Assembly: GCA_030295235.1 (NCBI GenBank)
Contig: AP026154.1
Location: 62,001-126,000 of the forward strand
Direction of reading: 5' to 3'
DNA from: Fistulifera solaris
Taxonomy: Eukaryota; Bacillariophyta; Bacillariophyceae; Naviculales; Stauroneidaceae
Length of the DNA stretch: 64,000 nt
The notes beneath the pieces are model-generated. The model was given only the letters and a program-made list of their open reading frames with translations. It had not been told where the DNA came from and made no database searches. Below are positions 42,133 through 53,212 of this stretch, in pieces. Positions within the stretch are counted from its first letter, which is position 1. Every line of letters begins with the position of its first letter. The position numbers were made by a program, and so were the translations under genes.

Positions 42133-44132
42133 ATGCGCAGCTTTACAACACGCCGGATTCTACTCTATCTCTCGTTCTGGCATCTTCATCACGCTTATTC
42201 GGCGACTCTTTACGATGTCATTCGAACCAACGCGGCTCTTTCTTTGCTAAAAATGAGTTTTCGTCCCATGCGGACTTGATTGAACGTCTCGAATCAACGG
42301 CCGAGTCGCTGACGCTGCTGGCGCCCAACAACGATGCCTTTTCGACACCCGACGGGGCCTTGTTGCAACAACAATGGAGCCAACGTGATGCTTGGCAATT
42401 GCACTGGAATGGAGTATTGACGTATTTGATTTGGGAAGAAGAACGGACGTCACGACAAATGTATCAGGGATTGCAGCAACCTACGGCGTGGCGGGAGGAG
42501 ACGGTCGAAGTGCAAATTACGCGCGACGGCATCTTCTTTCAATCACCTTCCAGTGCACCGGCGCAACTCGTTCGACCGGATTTGACGGTCGAAAATGGAA
42601 TAGCCCAGATAGTTAATGGTTTTGCGTTGCCGGCGTTTGTTTCCCAGTCATTATGGGATGTTATCTTGCAAGTCAGTGTCGACGACATGGCGCCGTTTAC
42701 ACGCATGCGAGAATTGATTGTCATGACGGAACTCGAGGGCTTTTTACAAAATGCGACCGCCATGACGTTCTTGACAGCTCCGGATACCGCTTTTGAGGAT
42801 CCCATGTTTTCGAATGAGACGCTGGATTTAAAAACGGCTGCGGCAATTTTACAGAATCACATGATTCCGCAGGTATTGCCCCCGGCACTCTTTGTGGCTG
42901 ATTCACAAGTCACGACACTGTTTGGTCAAAGACTGACCATAACCGAAACGGAAGAAGGAGAGATACGCATCGGATCGGCAAACGTGACGCAATATTCTTT
43001 ATTGTTAGGTGGAAACGGTATCATCCACGAAGTATCTACCTTGTTGGTGCCTCCGAATTTGAACGGAACATCTTTGATGGATAAATTGCTGGAGCAGGCC
43101 GAGAACAACACTAGCGTCGACAACTTTGTGCGACTTTTGGATACGTCGTGGATCGAGGCTTATTCGAACGTGCAACAAAATTATACAGTGTTCATAGCCG
43201 AGAACTCTACGTTGCCGAACAGCACACAGATTCCGAGCGACTGGACACGACATATACGTCGCTATGTGGCACATCAAACGGTGCCTGGGACGATACTTAC
43301 CGAAACACTACTCCGAGAGACGATGGACGCAGCAAATGCGACCGGAAGTTTCTATGAAATCGACATTCCAGTGGAATTCGACACTGCCTTATTGCAAGAG
43401 ATCACATTCCGACTCGACAATCAGACAGAGCAAGTCTTTATCGAGCAGAGTCTGCCACAGAAAGTCAACATGACGATGTTTGATTTCATTTCCTCAGCTG
43501 AAAATGGGGTGGTTCATCTCGTTTCCAATCCACTTGTGCCTCCATTCTGGACGACGAGTCTGATGGACGTAGTGGCCACATATGATGATCTATCAACGCT
43601 ACAGGCTCTCGTGGTAAAATACAACTTGGAAGATCTAGTGTCTACATATAATCGGACTTTGCTCGCGCCTACGAATGCAGCTTTCATACGACGCGGAATA
43701 GACGGACTCACGCCGGAAAGCATCGTCGATATCCTATCGTATCATTTATTGACGAAAGTGTTTTCCTCTGATCAACTTCCCACCGGTGGCTCTCGCCGAT
43801 ACAATACTGTGTTTGGGCGAATCATTACAGTATCGCGGGTGAGTGAATCGAGTTTGCAATTTAATCAGCAGGCCACAACTGTGATCACCAATGTCTTGCA
43901 CAATCACGGCATCATGCATCTAATCGACACAGTGTTGGTGCCTCCGTTACCCAACGAAACGGATGCGCCCACAACACTTCCAACTATTGCACCGGCGCGG
44001 ATTGAAACACCCACCGCGGTTCCTTTGTCGACACCTACCATGGAATTTTCCATTGGCAATCGAGCATTGAGCTACGAATCAGCTTTGGCTTTTGCACTGG
44101 GCTTGTTTATCAGTTGCGGTACTATCTTTTAA
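42133..44132 (+). CDS. Multi-domain (about four) FAS1 surface protein, one frame break
   Basis: The start ATG 42133 gives a signal peptide (RILLYLSFWHLHHAYSA). A missing A in the A5 run at 42249-42253 separates it from the main frame; counting it gives about 666 aa. The FAS1 domains are degenerate but recognisable: LTLLAPNNDAFSTPD, then FLTAPDTAFEDP with QNHMIPQVL, then YTVFIAENSTLP with RYVAHQTVPG, and finally RTLLAPTNAAFI with LSYHLLTKVF and HGIMHLIDTVLVPP. Domains two and three keep fewer key residues. The tail after a Thr/Pro linker is hydrophobic (ESALAFALGLFISCGTIF). It marks the right edge of the FAS1 cluster and is the most diverged member. Confidence 0.75.
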
Positions 44133-45494
44133 TGAGAACCCGAACAACTCTTTACCTTGTTGCAAAAAGTGAAAGACGTTATTCTTCGTTAGGTTTTCGT
44201 CATCATTCATCACACGAAATAAGACACGACGACAGTTGCGTGTATCGCCGGTCTAGCCGATAAATTAGAAACTAACTATTGATTTCAATCCTCTCTCAAC
44301 CGCCACAGAACTTCGACACAAGTTTCTTACACTCATCGTCAGACATTGCAGCAAAGGCTTGTCCTCCATACTACATACGATTTGTTGAAAGGGATGTATC
44401 CGTGCTCTTCCTCTACTCCTCAAATTGTGGATGATGAATGATGGTCTGATAAAGATGAAGAGACCAATCAACAAACAGTTGTTCTTGAGCAACTCAACAT
44501 CGCGCATCGATAAGCGAACATCAAGCAAAGTATACCAAAAATTCAAATGAACAAATGGGGAGCAAAGATGGGAAGGCTACCCATAATGATGGACCCTTTT
44601 CCTTGTACACATAGCTTACTGGTTACTGGGTTGTTTCTTTCTACTCATTAATTACAGCCGTATTGCCGCTACTGTGACTAAAACCTTATCGATAATGACA
44701 CCAAGAAAAGGCCCTGAACCCTGAAGCGCAAGACACATTTTGCGTATGTCAGTCATTGACAGTAACGACTGACGACTCTTTGTACGTGTAATCGTTGTTC
44801 GTGTTCTTCTAAACCGTTAGCAACCAAAGGTTTCTAAGGTAAAGTCAACGCAGTCTGTACAGCTATGTATCACTGGCCCAAAGAGCTCGAACAAAGAATG
44901 AGTCAAAGCGTGATTCGGTCCCGCCGCAAACAAGACGACAAGCGGCAAGATCCCTAGCTGATACAAAAGCTGAAAGCTGGAGGTGAAAAATGCTAACATC
45001 TCAAGGTGTAGTAGACTATAAGAAGCTAATCGTGGCCGTGGATATAGTTTTCTCTGCTCTTTCTTCTACTTAAAGCACCAGAAATTCGAAGTCAGACACT
45101 TTTTTTTCCAAAAACTAATCACACATCACATACTTGACACTCCAAGAAATAGTTAGCTTGACTGAGAAGTAAGGTATTTCCCAAATACGAGATAAAGTCT
45201 CTACTCTTAAGACGGAGCACAGAGCGCAGGAACCAGAATCCAAGAGCCTGCCCCACGGCTTAAAAACGTTCTTTTGTATTTTTTGTTTTCTTTGCCATCT
45301 CGTCATTCAGAAGAAGCTCGCTTCACCAGATACAGCATCTCATCCCATGCGTAACACCACATTGCAACCTCATTGCGTTCAAGAAGGGATTTCAATTCAT
45401 CTACCAAAACTCCGTAGCTCCCCAGAAATCACCATGACGAGCGTATCATCGGACTCCCGCAACGAAAGAATATCTTTCACCATCTCCGCGTTCC
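44133..45494. other. Long intergenic region, no gene recognised
   Basis: About 1.36 kb with only short, overlapping open frames. It contains the ACTCCGTA octamer at 45409-45416. The 5' part of the next gene may lie here: a frame from ATG 45433 overlaps and would join the 45495 frame if one T of the TTT near 45474 were extra. Confidence 0.4.
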
Positions 45495-46424
45495 ATGCAA
45501 CAAAAGTTGGTCGAGACGATTAAAACATTGACATCCGACAGGGTGTCCGCATACGATAATGACGATGACTACTCGGAGAGCAGTTCTTCGCTTGAAGACA
45601 GTTTCTTGAGTCTAGGGAAAGCCAACAATTCGATGCATTCGTCCACATCTTTCGGAATGTCGTTCTCGGAGCTTAACGAACGATGCAGATCGCCGACGAA
45701 GGAGGTGAAGCGAGACCATTACCTCTGGCAATCCTCGCTGATCCTCTCGAACAGCCTGGATGATATTAACTGGACTAGCAGTCGACAAAGTGATCCCACT
45801 CCATGTTCCTTCAACGAAATAGGTTCGTCTCGATTTTCTTCACTGGATGCGACCCATTATGAAACACCGGTTGCAATACCCAAACTGTATGTCCCTCCTC
45901 GAAGAGTTCCGACCAGCTCCAACCCTTTTTTCTCATTACCCTTTACGAGTCCACCGAAGAAATCAGGGATCATTCACCACTTTGTGTCACCGAAAAGCCC
46001 CAACTTAATAACAAGGCCATCATCTTCACGTCCTGTAATCTGTTCACCAGCGGCAACACCGAGGGACTCGCCCCGCAAAACTGTCAAACGTTCGCCGGAA
46101 ACTACCAACGTCCCCCTGTTTCTGAGTCCTAATAAATCACCAACTGATTATCGTCGCTTACAACCCAAAGCTTCACCACCTACAGTTCTTGGCCTATATG
46201 AAATGAATCGACGGTGCGACGCAAGTGATGACATGAAGGACCTTTGTTGTGACGACGACGACGACGACATGTCCGACATTACCTGCTCTCCCGCCGAACA
46301 AACCCGTCAACAGTTGTCGGATGAAAGTCGACGTTGGAAGAGTGAACTGGTCGTATCGGCTACTCAAATATCATTAGCAAGTATTATGCCCCGACGTTAC
46401 AGTTCACCGGCTCGTGAGCGCTAG
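45495..46424 (+). CDS. Ser/Pro-rich hypothetical protein, 309 aa
   Basis: An open frame from ATG 45495 to the stop at 46424. Many SP/TP sites (for example SPKSPNL, AATPRDSPRK, LSPNKSPTD) look like proline-directed phosphorylation sites. There is an acidic Asp run (CCDDDDDDMSD, partly a GAC microsatellite) and an Arg/Ser C-terminus. No globular domain or targeting signal. An N-terminal extension in another frame (ATG 45433) is possible with a one-base change near 45474, adding an SPSPRS motif. It is a probable regulatory or disordered protein of unknown function. Confidence 0.6.
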   Translation: MQQKLVETIKTLTSDRVSAYDNDDDYSESSSSLEDSFLSLGKANNSMHSSTSFGMSFSELNERCRSPTKEVKRDHYLWQSSLILSNSLDDINWTSSRQSDPTPCSFNEIGSSRFSSLDATHYETPVAIPKLYVPPRRVPTSSNPFFSLPFTSPPKKSGIIHHFVSPKSPNLITRPSSSRPVICSPAATPRDSPRKTVKRSPETTNVPLFLSPNKSPTDYRRLQPKASPPTVLGLYEMNRRCDASDDMKDLCCDDDDDDMSDITCSPAEQTRQQLSDESRRWKSELVVSATQISLASIMPRRYSSPARER

Positions 46425-46740
46425 TCAAACGATCAATTCAGTCGTCGTCGTCGTCGTCGAAATACTCCGTACCAGTCAGTACCAGGTACAAGTACTCCGT
46501 ACTTTTAATTGCCCTTACTACCACACCCGTTTACACCCGTATAGTAACGCACCAGTGAAAATGTAGTCATACTGGTACCGGTTCCGTAGTCAGAAGTCTC
46601 TCCGAAACCCGAAACACATGCTCGCGACTCACTCCTCGGAACCACCACAGTAGCCACCAATAAGTGCAGCGGCGCGCATCGCTAAAGCCACTTATTGTCA
46701 TCGACTTAATAAAAACACTTACCATGTACATGCCTTTACC
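46425..46740. other. Intergenic with two ACTCCGTA octamers
   Basis: About 315 bp. A (GTC)n run at 46441-46459 is followed by ACTCCGTA at 46464-46471 and 46494-46501, separated by the inverted GTACCAGTCAGTACCAGGTAC segment. It could be the regulatory region of the following gene. Confidence 0.45.
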
Positions 46741-48092
46741 ATGAATGATCTATTGATTCCACAAGTTGATCCTCGCAAACGATCGCGATCATCGACACCC
46801 ACAATTGACGTCGACACAAAGAATCGCGTTGGATCGAGCAACTGCAAAATGCAAATACTCGAACCTCGGGAATCAATGAATTGTTGCAATTATCCAGTCG
46901 AACCGATGTCAGTTACTCCTTAGTGGATGATCAACTACTGCGTTTGCTCGTCGACATTGCTTTTCAGCAAATGAATTGGGAATTTCGTTCGGAAACAAGT
47001 CGCAATGTCTCATTTTCGAGTCACGATACGTGGCATCATCCTCCGACGGAGCATCTCCGCGCGTGGACACAACACTGTCAACACCATGTCTTTCAAAGTC
47101 CCGCCCTTGCCGCGGTGCTCATGATTGTTCGTAATTTATCGTTTGCCGCAGCCAATGGACGACTCATGGCGTATACGGACGCGTGCGTCGCGTGGTTGGT
47201 CGGGTGTTTGTACGGACCGGAGGCGATTGCTTTGAATGCCTTACAAACGATTGTCAATTTGCAACCGCATTTTGATGTGAGTGGACAAAAACTACTGATT
47301 GATTCGTTATTCTATGCACCCACACCCGACGGTCCCGTCGTCCCCAAGGCCGGTCGACTAACGCAAGGACAGTGGGGCATGGGCGGTGTTTGGCTCGCGA
47401 GACATTTGGATGGAAAAGAAGATATCATGACCGATGTGTCCTTGGAATTCATTCTTTGTCACACCGTTGAGCAGCTGGTCACGGTCTGGAGCATCTTCTC
47501 GGCACTTCGACATTTAATTATGGGATTGAAGACTTCGCGCCCCGTACTGCTGTTGGCGTTGGATTTTATGCAAGAAGCGATTACCAGCGCACGCGTGGGT
47601 GTGGTAGGAAATGTTGATGATGAGGTCGAAGAAGGGTCGATCCCCAGTTTGCGCGCGATATTGGTTCATATGCCCGAGGAACTCGTTCAACAGTTTGCCT
47701 CCTTCTTGTACGTGCCGCGCCTCGGGTCGGATGCCTTGGATTACGTCGACCCCGTTCGCAACATTGTGACGCGTGTCACTACGCTCAAATTGCTGGCCAG
47801 TTACGACTCGACGGTGGATACGGATGTTCGTGATCGTGCGCTCGATGTGCTGGTGCCCTTGCTGGAGTTGGATGCACGCATGGCAGATCGACTGCCGTAC
47901 AGTTGCGGCGATGCCTTGATTCCCATTTTGACGAGTACGGCCGGCCGTTCCGAGGCACCGGGGCTTGCCTGTCAGGTGATGAAAGAATTTACTCGCATTC
48001 ATTCCATGAGTAAATGGCAAGAACTGCTCGTCGAAATCGCATCGCGTAATGAACGAGTGTCCCAATTGGTCTGGAACCATCTCACGTTTTGA
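46741..48092 (+). CDS. Armadillo-like protein resembling ARID2/RSC9 region, one frame break
   Basis: ATG 46741 opens a short basic frame (DPRKRSRSSTP). One missing G at GG 46831-46832 joins it to the long frame through IEQLQNANTRTSGINELL, giving about 450 aa. The body is helical and repeat-like: VLMIVRNLSFAAANGRLMA, ALNALQTIVNLQPHFD, VTTLKLLASYDSTVDTDV and ALDVLVPLLELDARMADRL. The VxRNLSFxxxNxxLLA pattern and the order of helices resemble the armadillo region of ARID2/RSC9 chromatin-remodelling subunits and the BAF250 C-terminus. That assignment is from family memory and tentative; no ARID DNA-binding domain is present. A nuclear scaffold role is inferred. Confidence 0.6.
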
Positions 48093-48393
48093 GGATTCTG
48101 TTCTTCTTGATAGATCTATAAGTGGATATAACCGCTGCATCAAACGAAGTAAATCACAATTATCGTCCTAATTTCAATATATTTTTAGATTTGATTGAAA
48201 TATTGTTTAGATGAACTATCCATTACTCAGACTATCCATTTCGCAATACAAGCATACCTTTAATTCACAATCATGGCGCAAATCATTCATTCATCCACAC
48301 ATTCATCCACACATTCATTCATTCAATACTTTTTTATCAGTTGCTGTCGTCGTATCTTTCTAGTTGCGCAAGCTGTGACACGGAGAGGACCGA
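48093..48393. other. Intergenic, no gene recognised
   Basis: About 300 bp, AT-rich. It contains short ATTCATCCACAC direct repeats (48288-48314). Confidence 0.35.
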
Positions 48394-48513
48394 TTAATCA
48401 TTCTTTTTCTGTTTGGCATCTTCTACTTCATTCTTCAGCAGACGCATCCACGCCATTATAGCCATTGCAGGAATAGCAAGTCCTATGACGAGGACCCAGT
48501 CGTTTGTTGACAT
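48394..48513 (-). CDS. Candidate 39-aa single-pass micropeptide
   Basis: From ATG 48513 the frame gives MSTNDWVLVIGLAIPAMAIM, a transmembrane helix, then a basic-to-acidic tail (KNEVEDAKQKKND) and a stop at 48394. The topology of a very short N-terminal helix with a charged tail recalls small subunits of membrane complexes (for example oligosaccharyltransferase OST4-type). I see no diagnostic residue for any of them. A longer upstream reading in the same frame (to 48660) is less plausible. The composition is unlike the surrounding random frames, which is why I include it. Confidence 0.4.
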   Translation of the reverse strand: MSTNDWVLVIGLAIPAMAIMAWMRLLKNEVEDAKQKKND

Positions 48514-50103
48514 GATATTCAGCTGGAAAAGCGAGAATTTTAAGGAGTTACTTGTATGGAGAATGATCAAAGCATGACAAGCGGCGACAACAAGGATTAC
48601 CAGGTACAAGGCGAAACTATGGGAAGAACAAACAACACTCGCAATGCCGCGCTCCCACAAGGATGGGGATAAGTGGCTGCATGCGACACGGGACTGAAAT
48701 AAGTTGCCAAAAAAAGTCGTGTCGTAGGAACAATGCTGATCTCTTATTAGACAAGCAACAATCCTAGTTGCTCTGCGCGATTTGGGTCGAGTTATGAGTA
48801 AGGGTACACGACACCATCAATGGTTGGCAATGACATTAATATCGATACTCATGTCCGTGACTGAAGATTCTGGAAACGATCCTCACTTTTCAAACGTAAA
48901 TCTTAGCCCGGCTACTCAAATGAACACTTTTAAATTCATGTTTGCTTTTTTAAAGATTGTAGGAGTTGCAACTCACATTTTGATTTTAACGTGCTTTTGG
49001 CGAAAAGCCTCACGAGTGCTTTTTATAACCCACTTTCTAAAACCTCAAATTGTTTGTTTCACGACGCTCTCAAGACTGGATTTCGTCGTGTTCCCCAACA
49101 ACTTATTCACGCTAGACACAAATTTCATTATAGGATCTAGTTTAGTGCAAGATCCAAGCTTTCAAGTCCAGTTTTTGCTTCATGCTCTGATAAAAAAAAA
49201 AGCCAGAGCTTTATTTTTCTCTCTTCGTACCAGGTATCTTATTCGTCTTCGATTTTCTCTTGTTTCTTCGACGGAGTGCTGACTGCACTTTGCCACCGTA
49301 CACAGTGAAAGCATACATTGTGTAGATGGCTATTAACCCACTCAGTAAACAGTATGATTTACCGTTTGCAAGTACTTTTGTAAAAGGGCCTCCTGGCCAC
49401 AGTCCCTACAAAGTCGAAATTCAAAGCTCAAGAAAGAACATTTACGAAGGTATCGATAATCGATAATCGATAATGAATGATGAAGACGGAAAAACATGCA
49501 AGAGATAATCCCGAATGGCCTTTTCTGCTGCAATTTTTCTCTGAATCCGAGAAAAAGTGTTAGTGAAGTTTCCAGCAGGGTGAACTTTCAATAGAGTCAG
49601 TAAAAATTATTCACCTGTTCTTGTTCTACGTCGTTCATAGAAAAAAGTACTGATGTTAAATGTTAAATGTACGGTAATTTACAACTCTAAGAAGGATTGG
49701 AATAAAGCAAAAATCGAATCGAGAGAATATATTGCACATTGTACTTTTGTCGATATAGTGACATTTCTGCGACATGGACAAGCCATTTGCCGTCCCAGGA
49801 CAACTGAAACGTGCGATTTTTGACTTCCCCGCGGAGTTTCTCGCTTCTTGCTGACGGAGTAATAATCTTGAACCATCTTGACAAGACAAAAGGACAGAGG
49901 GCACAAGACAAACCAGCAGTGACAATTGTTTCGCTTTACGCCCATCCGCGTTAACAAATCGAAAACGAAGAATCACCACCGGGAAGGATATCGTCCTGAC
50001 AACGCAAAACCTCAAAGAATAATTTCTCATAACACTTTCTTGTTTTTATGGCTGTAGAATTGCCGAAACATATTCATTGAAAAGCTAAAGGGAAAGAAAC
50101 AAA
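48514..50103. other. Long intergenic region, no gene recognised
   Basis: About 1.6 kb without a supported gene. A 166-codon frame (48782-49282) has poor composition and no domain. ATCGATA repeats occur at 49449-49470. The right end is the leader of the HSF gene. Confidence 0.4.
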
Positions 50104-51102
50104 ATGAATTTGGATCAAGGCAATCCGCCCCTCGATTCGTTGAACGAGCAACAAAAGCAATCCGATGCTCACACAGAAGACAAAGCGACCGCCAATGTCG
50201 ATTCCCAGAGTCGGAAAGATCCCTTCGGCGGCAAAAAGGTAAAAATGTCGTTCCCTGCGAAGCTTATGTGCATTCTCGAAGACCCAGACTTTCAACGTTG
50301 TATATACTGGAGCGACGAAGGGGAGGCGTTTTGCGTCCACCCAAACGTGTTTACAGAGAAGGTATTGGGCCCTTATTTTCAAGGGTCGAAATTCCACAGT
50401 TTCACGAGAAAGCTTAATCGGTTTCAATTCAAGCGTCTCATCGGGGATACTAGGTTTCCACCGGACGCGTTCGCCTTTCAACACAAACTCTTCGTCCGAG
50501 GCAAGCCGGAACTCATAGCAGGAATGAAGGAAGGATCGCGAAGTGCTTCGTCAGATAGTGCTTCCTCGAAGAAGCGAGGTATATTAAAGAATGCTGAAGA
50601 ACCACTCACCAGGATCATCACCGGAGCGTCCAATTTACAGCCTTCGGCTGCGGTGGCATCACTCGATTCCAGCACAGGAAGCGGTCTCGGCATGCCTCCG
50701 ACCAACGTCAACAGCGTAATGGCACAAGAATATCAACAGCATTTTGCAGGAGGTGCCTTGTCGGCTCTAGAAATGCTTCAGCAAAACCAGTTGCAGAGTC
50801 TCCTTCACATTCAACAACACAACACCCACCACCCAACATTCCCTATTCCGACGGGACCGAATCCAGAGTCTTTTCTGCGTCCAACGAACCCGAACAATCT
50901 AGCTCATGCTGATCATTGGCCTAATCTGCCACCAAATCAGATCAGCGGGCATCGGCCGCTGCTTTTACCGGCGGATGCGGATATTCTCCGCCTGTTGTCA
51001 AGCAATCAGCCGTCAGGAAATTCCTCGACGACCGACGTATCAGGTTCCAACGATGCTTTGCTGAACTATTTGCAACAGCAGTTGAACAATAGGCGCAATT
51101 AA
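50104..51102 (+). CDS. HSF-domain transcription factor
   Basis: An intact 332-aa frame with ATG 50104. An HSF-type DNA-binding domain lies at about residues 45-140: FPAKLMCILEDPDFQRCIYW, then the GEAFCVHPNVFTEKVLGPYF helix, then FHSFTRKLNRFQFKRL (recognition helix SFxRxLNxFGF-like) and FAFQHKLFVRGKPEL. The HR-A/B coiled coil of animal HSFs is not obvious. A Lys/Arg-containing Ser-rich region and a Gln/Asn/His-rich C-terminus follow. HSF genes are the most expanded transcription-factor family in diatoms. It is convergent with an HMG-box gene 138 bp away. Confidence 0.9.
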   Translation: MNLDQGNPPLDSLNEQQKQSDAHTEDKATANVDSQSRKDPFGGKKVKMSFPAKLMCILEDPDFQRCIYWSDEGEAFCVHPNVFTEKVLGPYFQGSKFHSFTRKLNRFQFKRLIGDTRFPPDAFAFQHKLFVRGKPELIAGMKEGSRSASSDSASSKKRGILKNAEEPLTRIITGASNLQPSAAVASLDSSTGSGLGMPPTNVNSVMAQEYQQHFAGGALSALEMLQQNQLQSLLHIQQHNTHHPTFPIPTGPNPESFLRPTNPNNLAHADHWPNLPPNQISGHRPLLLPADADILRLLSSNQPSGNSSTTDVSGSNDALLNYLQQQLNNRRN

Positions 51103-51240
51103 ACGTTAATTTTTTATTAGTTAAGTTGTTTGATCACCTTTTCTCTTCCCTTTAGATTGTGTTTGTAGACTCGAACAAAGAACTTCTTCTTTGGGAGTAT
51201 CTATAGCTGACATTTAACTTCTATGGTTACGCACATCATG

Positions 51241-52332
51241 CTATTCAAAGCGCATGGACTTTAAAAACTCAACGGCATCATCATCGAGGGTCCGACGCAA
51301 GGTCCGCCAGTCTTCCAACTCCAAAGGGTTTTGCGGTCGTGAGCTAGAGGCAGCATCGGGATGAACCGCACTACCAGCAGCAGTAGCCACTGCATTCACC
51401 AAAGGTGAGTTACGGGGAAGGGCAAACTGATCGTTGTGAAACTCCATGTGGGCACGTCGATGATCGGTTCGAGGAGGCATGCCGGCGGCAGACTGGGACG
51501 CGAGGATATAGTTATGAAGACGAATCTGTTCTTGTTGTTGAATGCTGTGAATATCGCCGTAGTATGTCGGGGGTGCTGGGATTTGCTCGAAAGGAGAGAA
51601 GGATGTCACCGCTTGTGGGTAAGACGCTGCTGAAAAATATCCCGGCGGATAATTAATAATTTGTGGAACCGAGTGCGGGGACACATTCGTTTGCTGTTGC
51701 GCCTGCAACGCTTCGTAGTACTGATACGACGGAGGAATCTCTTCCGCAGCACTAGCTACTGGATGATTGCCTGCTTGAAACCAGTTAGCAGGATAGGGTT
51801 CGTCGGAGCGCGTCGTTTCCGGCAACGGCGGCGCTTCGACGATTCTTTCCTGCATCTCTTTCGCCTTTTTCAGCTGCTGTTCGGCTCTCCACTTAGCTAC
51901 TGCGCTTTCGTACACCTTTTTCTCTTCTTCTGCTTGCCGCAGAAAGGGCGCTTTCACGTCGTCGTCTAGGGTTTTCCATTTCTCGGCAATTGTCTTTGCT
52001 AAAACCTCAAATCCAAGTCCTTCTGAGATAAGTCTCTCTCTCTGATTCTTAAAGAAAAGATTATAAGCACTCAAAGGTCGCTTCGGCATGTCTTTAGGCT
52101 TCTTCCAAGGGACGGCAGGGGACTTTCGCTTCCGTTTTGGCGACACCTTCTCGTCAGCAAGAGGCAGCGAGATATCTTGACAGTTAAACGGTCGGGCTGC
52201 AACGATCGCATCATTGCTACTGTGTCGCACAACCAAACGTTCTTTGCTCCCATCGCTGTCGGGAGAGTTTATTATTTGGTCCATGTTCATCTGCAATGAA
52301 GGAGGGACTGATCGATTCGTTGTGCTGTTCAT
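51241..52332 (-). CDS. HMG-box DNA-binding protein
   Basis: An intact 363-aa frame with ATG 52332. A single HMG box at about residues 82-155: PKRPLSAYNLFFKNQRERL, then KTIAEKWKTLDDDVKAPF, then YESAVAKWRAEQQL, matching the classic three-helix box with an SAYNLF core. A basic patch (SPKRKRKSPAVPWKKPKD) precedes the box and may be a nuclear signal. The C-terminus is Gln/Pro/Tyr-rich and disordered. It is likely a nuclear chromatin or transcription protein. Confidence 0.9.
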   Translation of the reverse strand: MNSTTNRSVPPSLQMNMDQIINSPDSDGSKERLVVRHSSNDAIVAARPFNCQDISLPLADEKVSPKRKRKSPAVPWKKPKDMPKRPLSAYNLFFKNQRERLISEGLGFEVLAKTIAEKWKTLDDDVKAPFLRQAEEEKKVYESAVAKWRAEQQLKKAKEMQERIVEAPPLPETTRSDEPYPANWFQAGNHPVASAAEEIPPSYQYYEALQAQQQTNVSPHSVPQIINYPPGYFSAASYPQAVTSFSPFEQIPAPPTYYGDIHSIQQQEQIRLHNYILASQSAAGMPPRTDHRRAHMEFHNDQFALPRNSPLVNAVATAAGSAVHPDAASSSRPQNPLELEDWRTLRRTLDDDAVEFLKSMRFE

Positions 52333-53212
52333 TGCTTCTTGTACTTGTCTTGGTTCGTTGGGGATTGTGTCGCTTAGTTTACGAACAACAAGGCTCGACC
52401 GTAACTGCGATACGTACTCTTATACAAAGTTCTGCGAGGCATTTGCTACGTGGGAGGATTGACGGAACAGTACGGAGTTGGCAGGGTAGCCTTCGCGGTC
52501 GGTGTTCGAACATTGAGTATTGGAGGGTTTTTTAGGATTACGAGTAAACAAGATAGAGGTGCGTCATTTTGCTTCAATTTCAGTAGATCAACAACCAACA
52601 AGGGCAACTACCATTCACACATCATACTATAAGTTAATGTGTAAAGATGGCTAAGATGGCTGTCTTTTCATGAAATGACTCTAAAGGGGTTATATAACCG
52701 AACTCCGTCGAACTTGGGGCATAAGCTTTGGGCAAGCTCAAGCAAGATTCCGTTGATATAGAAACTTGCTTTTAGAGGTGCGTCCTCCGCACCTGCCAAA
52801 TCACAGTAGAAAATTTGGGGACTTTACAGTTCCATTGAAGCACTCCGTTCCATGAGCGTTCCAAGACAGTGAGCGAAATTTTTACTACTCCGACTCTTGT
52901 AAATTTGCCAGGGAAAGACATTCAAATTTTAGATGCCTGCTGGCACTTCTGTCAATTGATTCTCGCTTCCTGTTTCTTGTTTCTGCCGTTTCGCAGAATG
53001 CAGGAACAGCAAGGAAAGAAAGAAGGAGAAATGCGTCTGTATGTCGTACGACACACATGATGAACCCGATCCCTTCGGACTTTCGTTACCAAGGATCGAA
53101 AGCTGAGAGCTTGAGGGAATGGGAGGAAATACCAACTTAGCTTTACGCCGAGATTCTAACAATCTATGTAATCACCATATATAAAAAAAGCCTCAATGAT
53201 ATCATAGATTGT
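52333..53212. other. Intergenic, no gene recognised
   Basis: About 880 bp upstream of the HMG gene and downstream of the minus-strand secreted protein. TACGGAGT is at 52471-52478. The short frames here overlap each other and carry no domain. Confidence 0.35.

Noticed and set aside
48782-49282. 166-codon plus-strand frame
   Set aside because: No plausible start context, low-complexity hydrophobic composition, no domain; it looks like chance.
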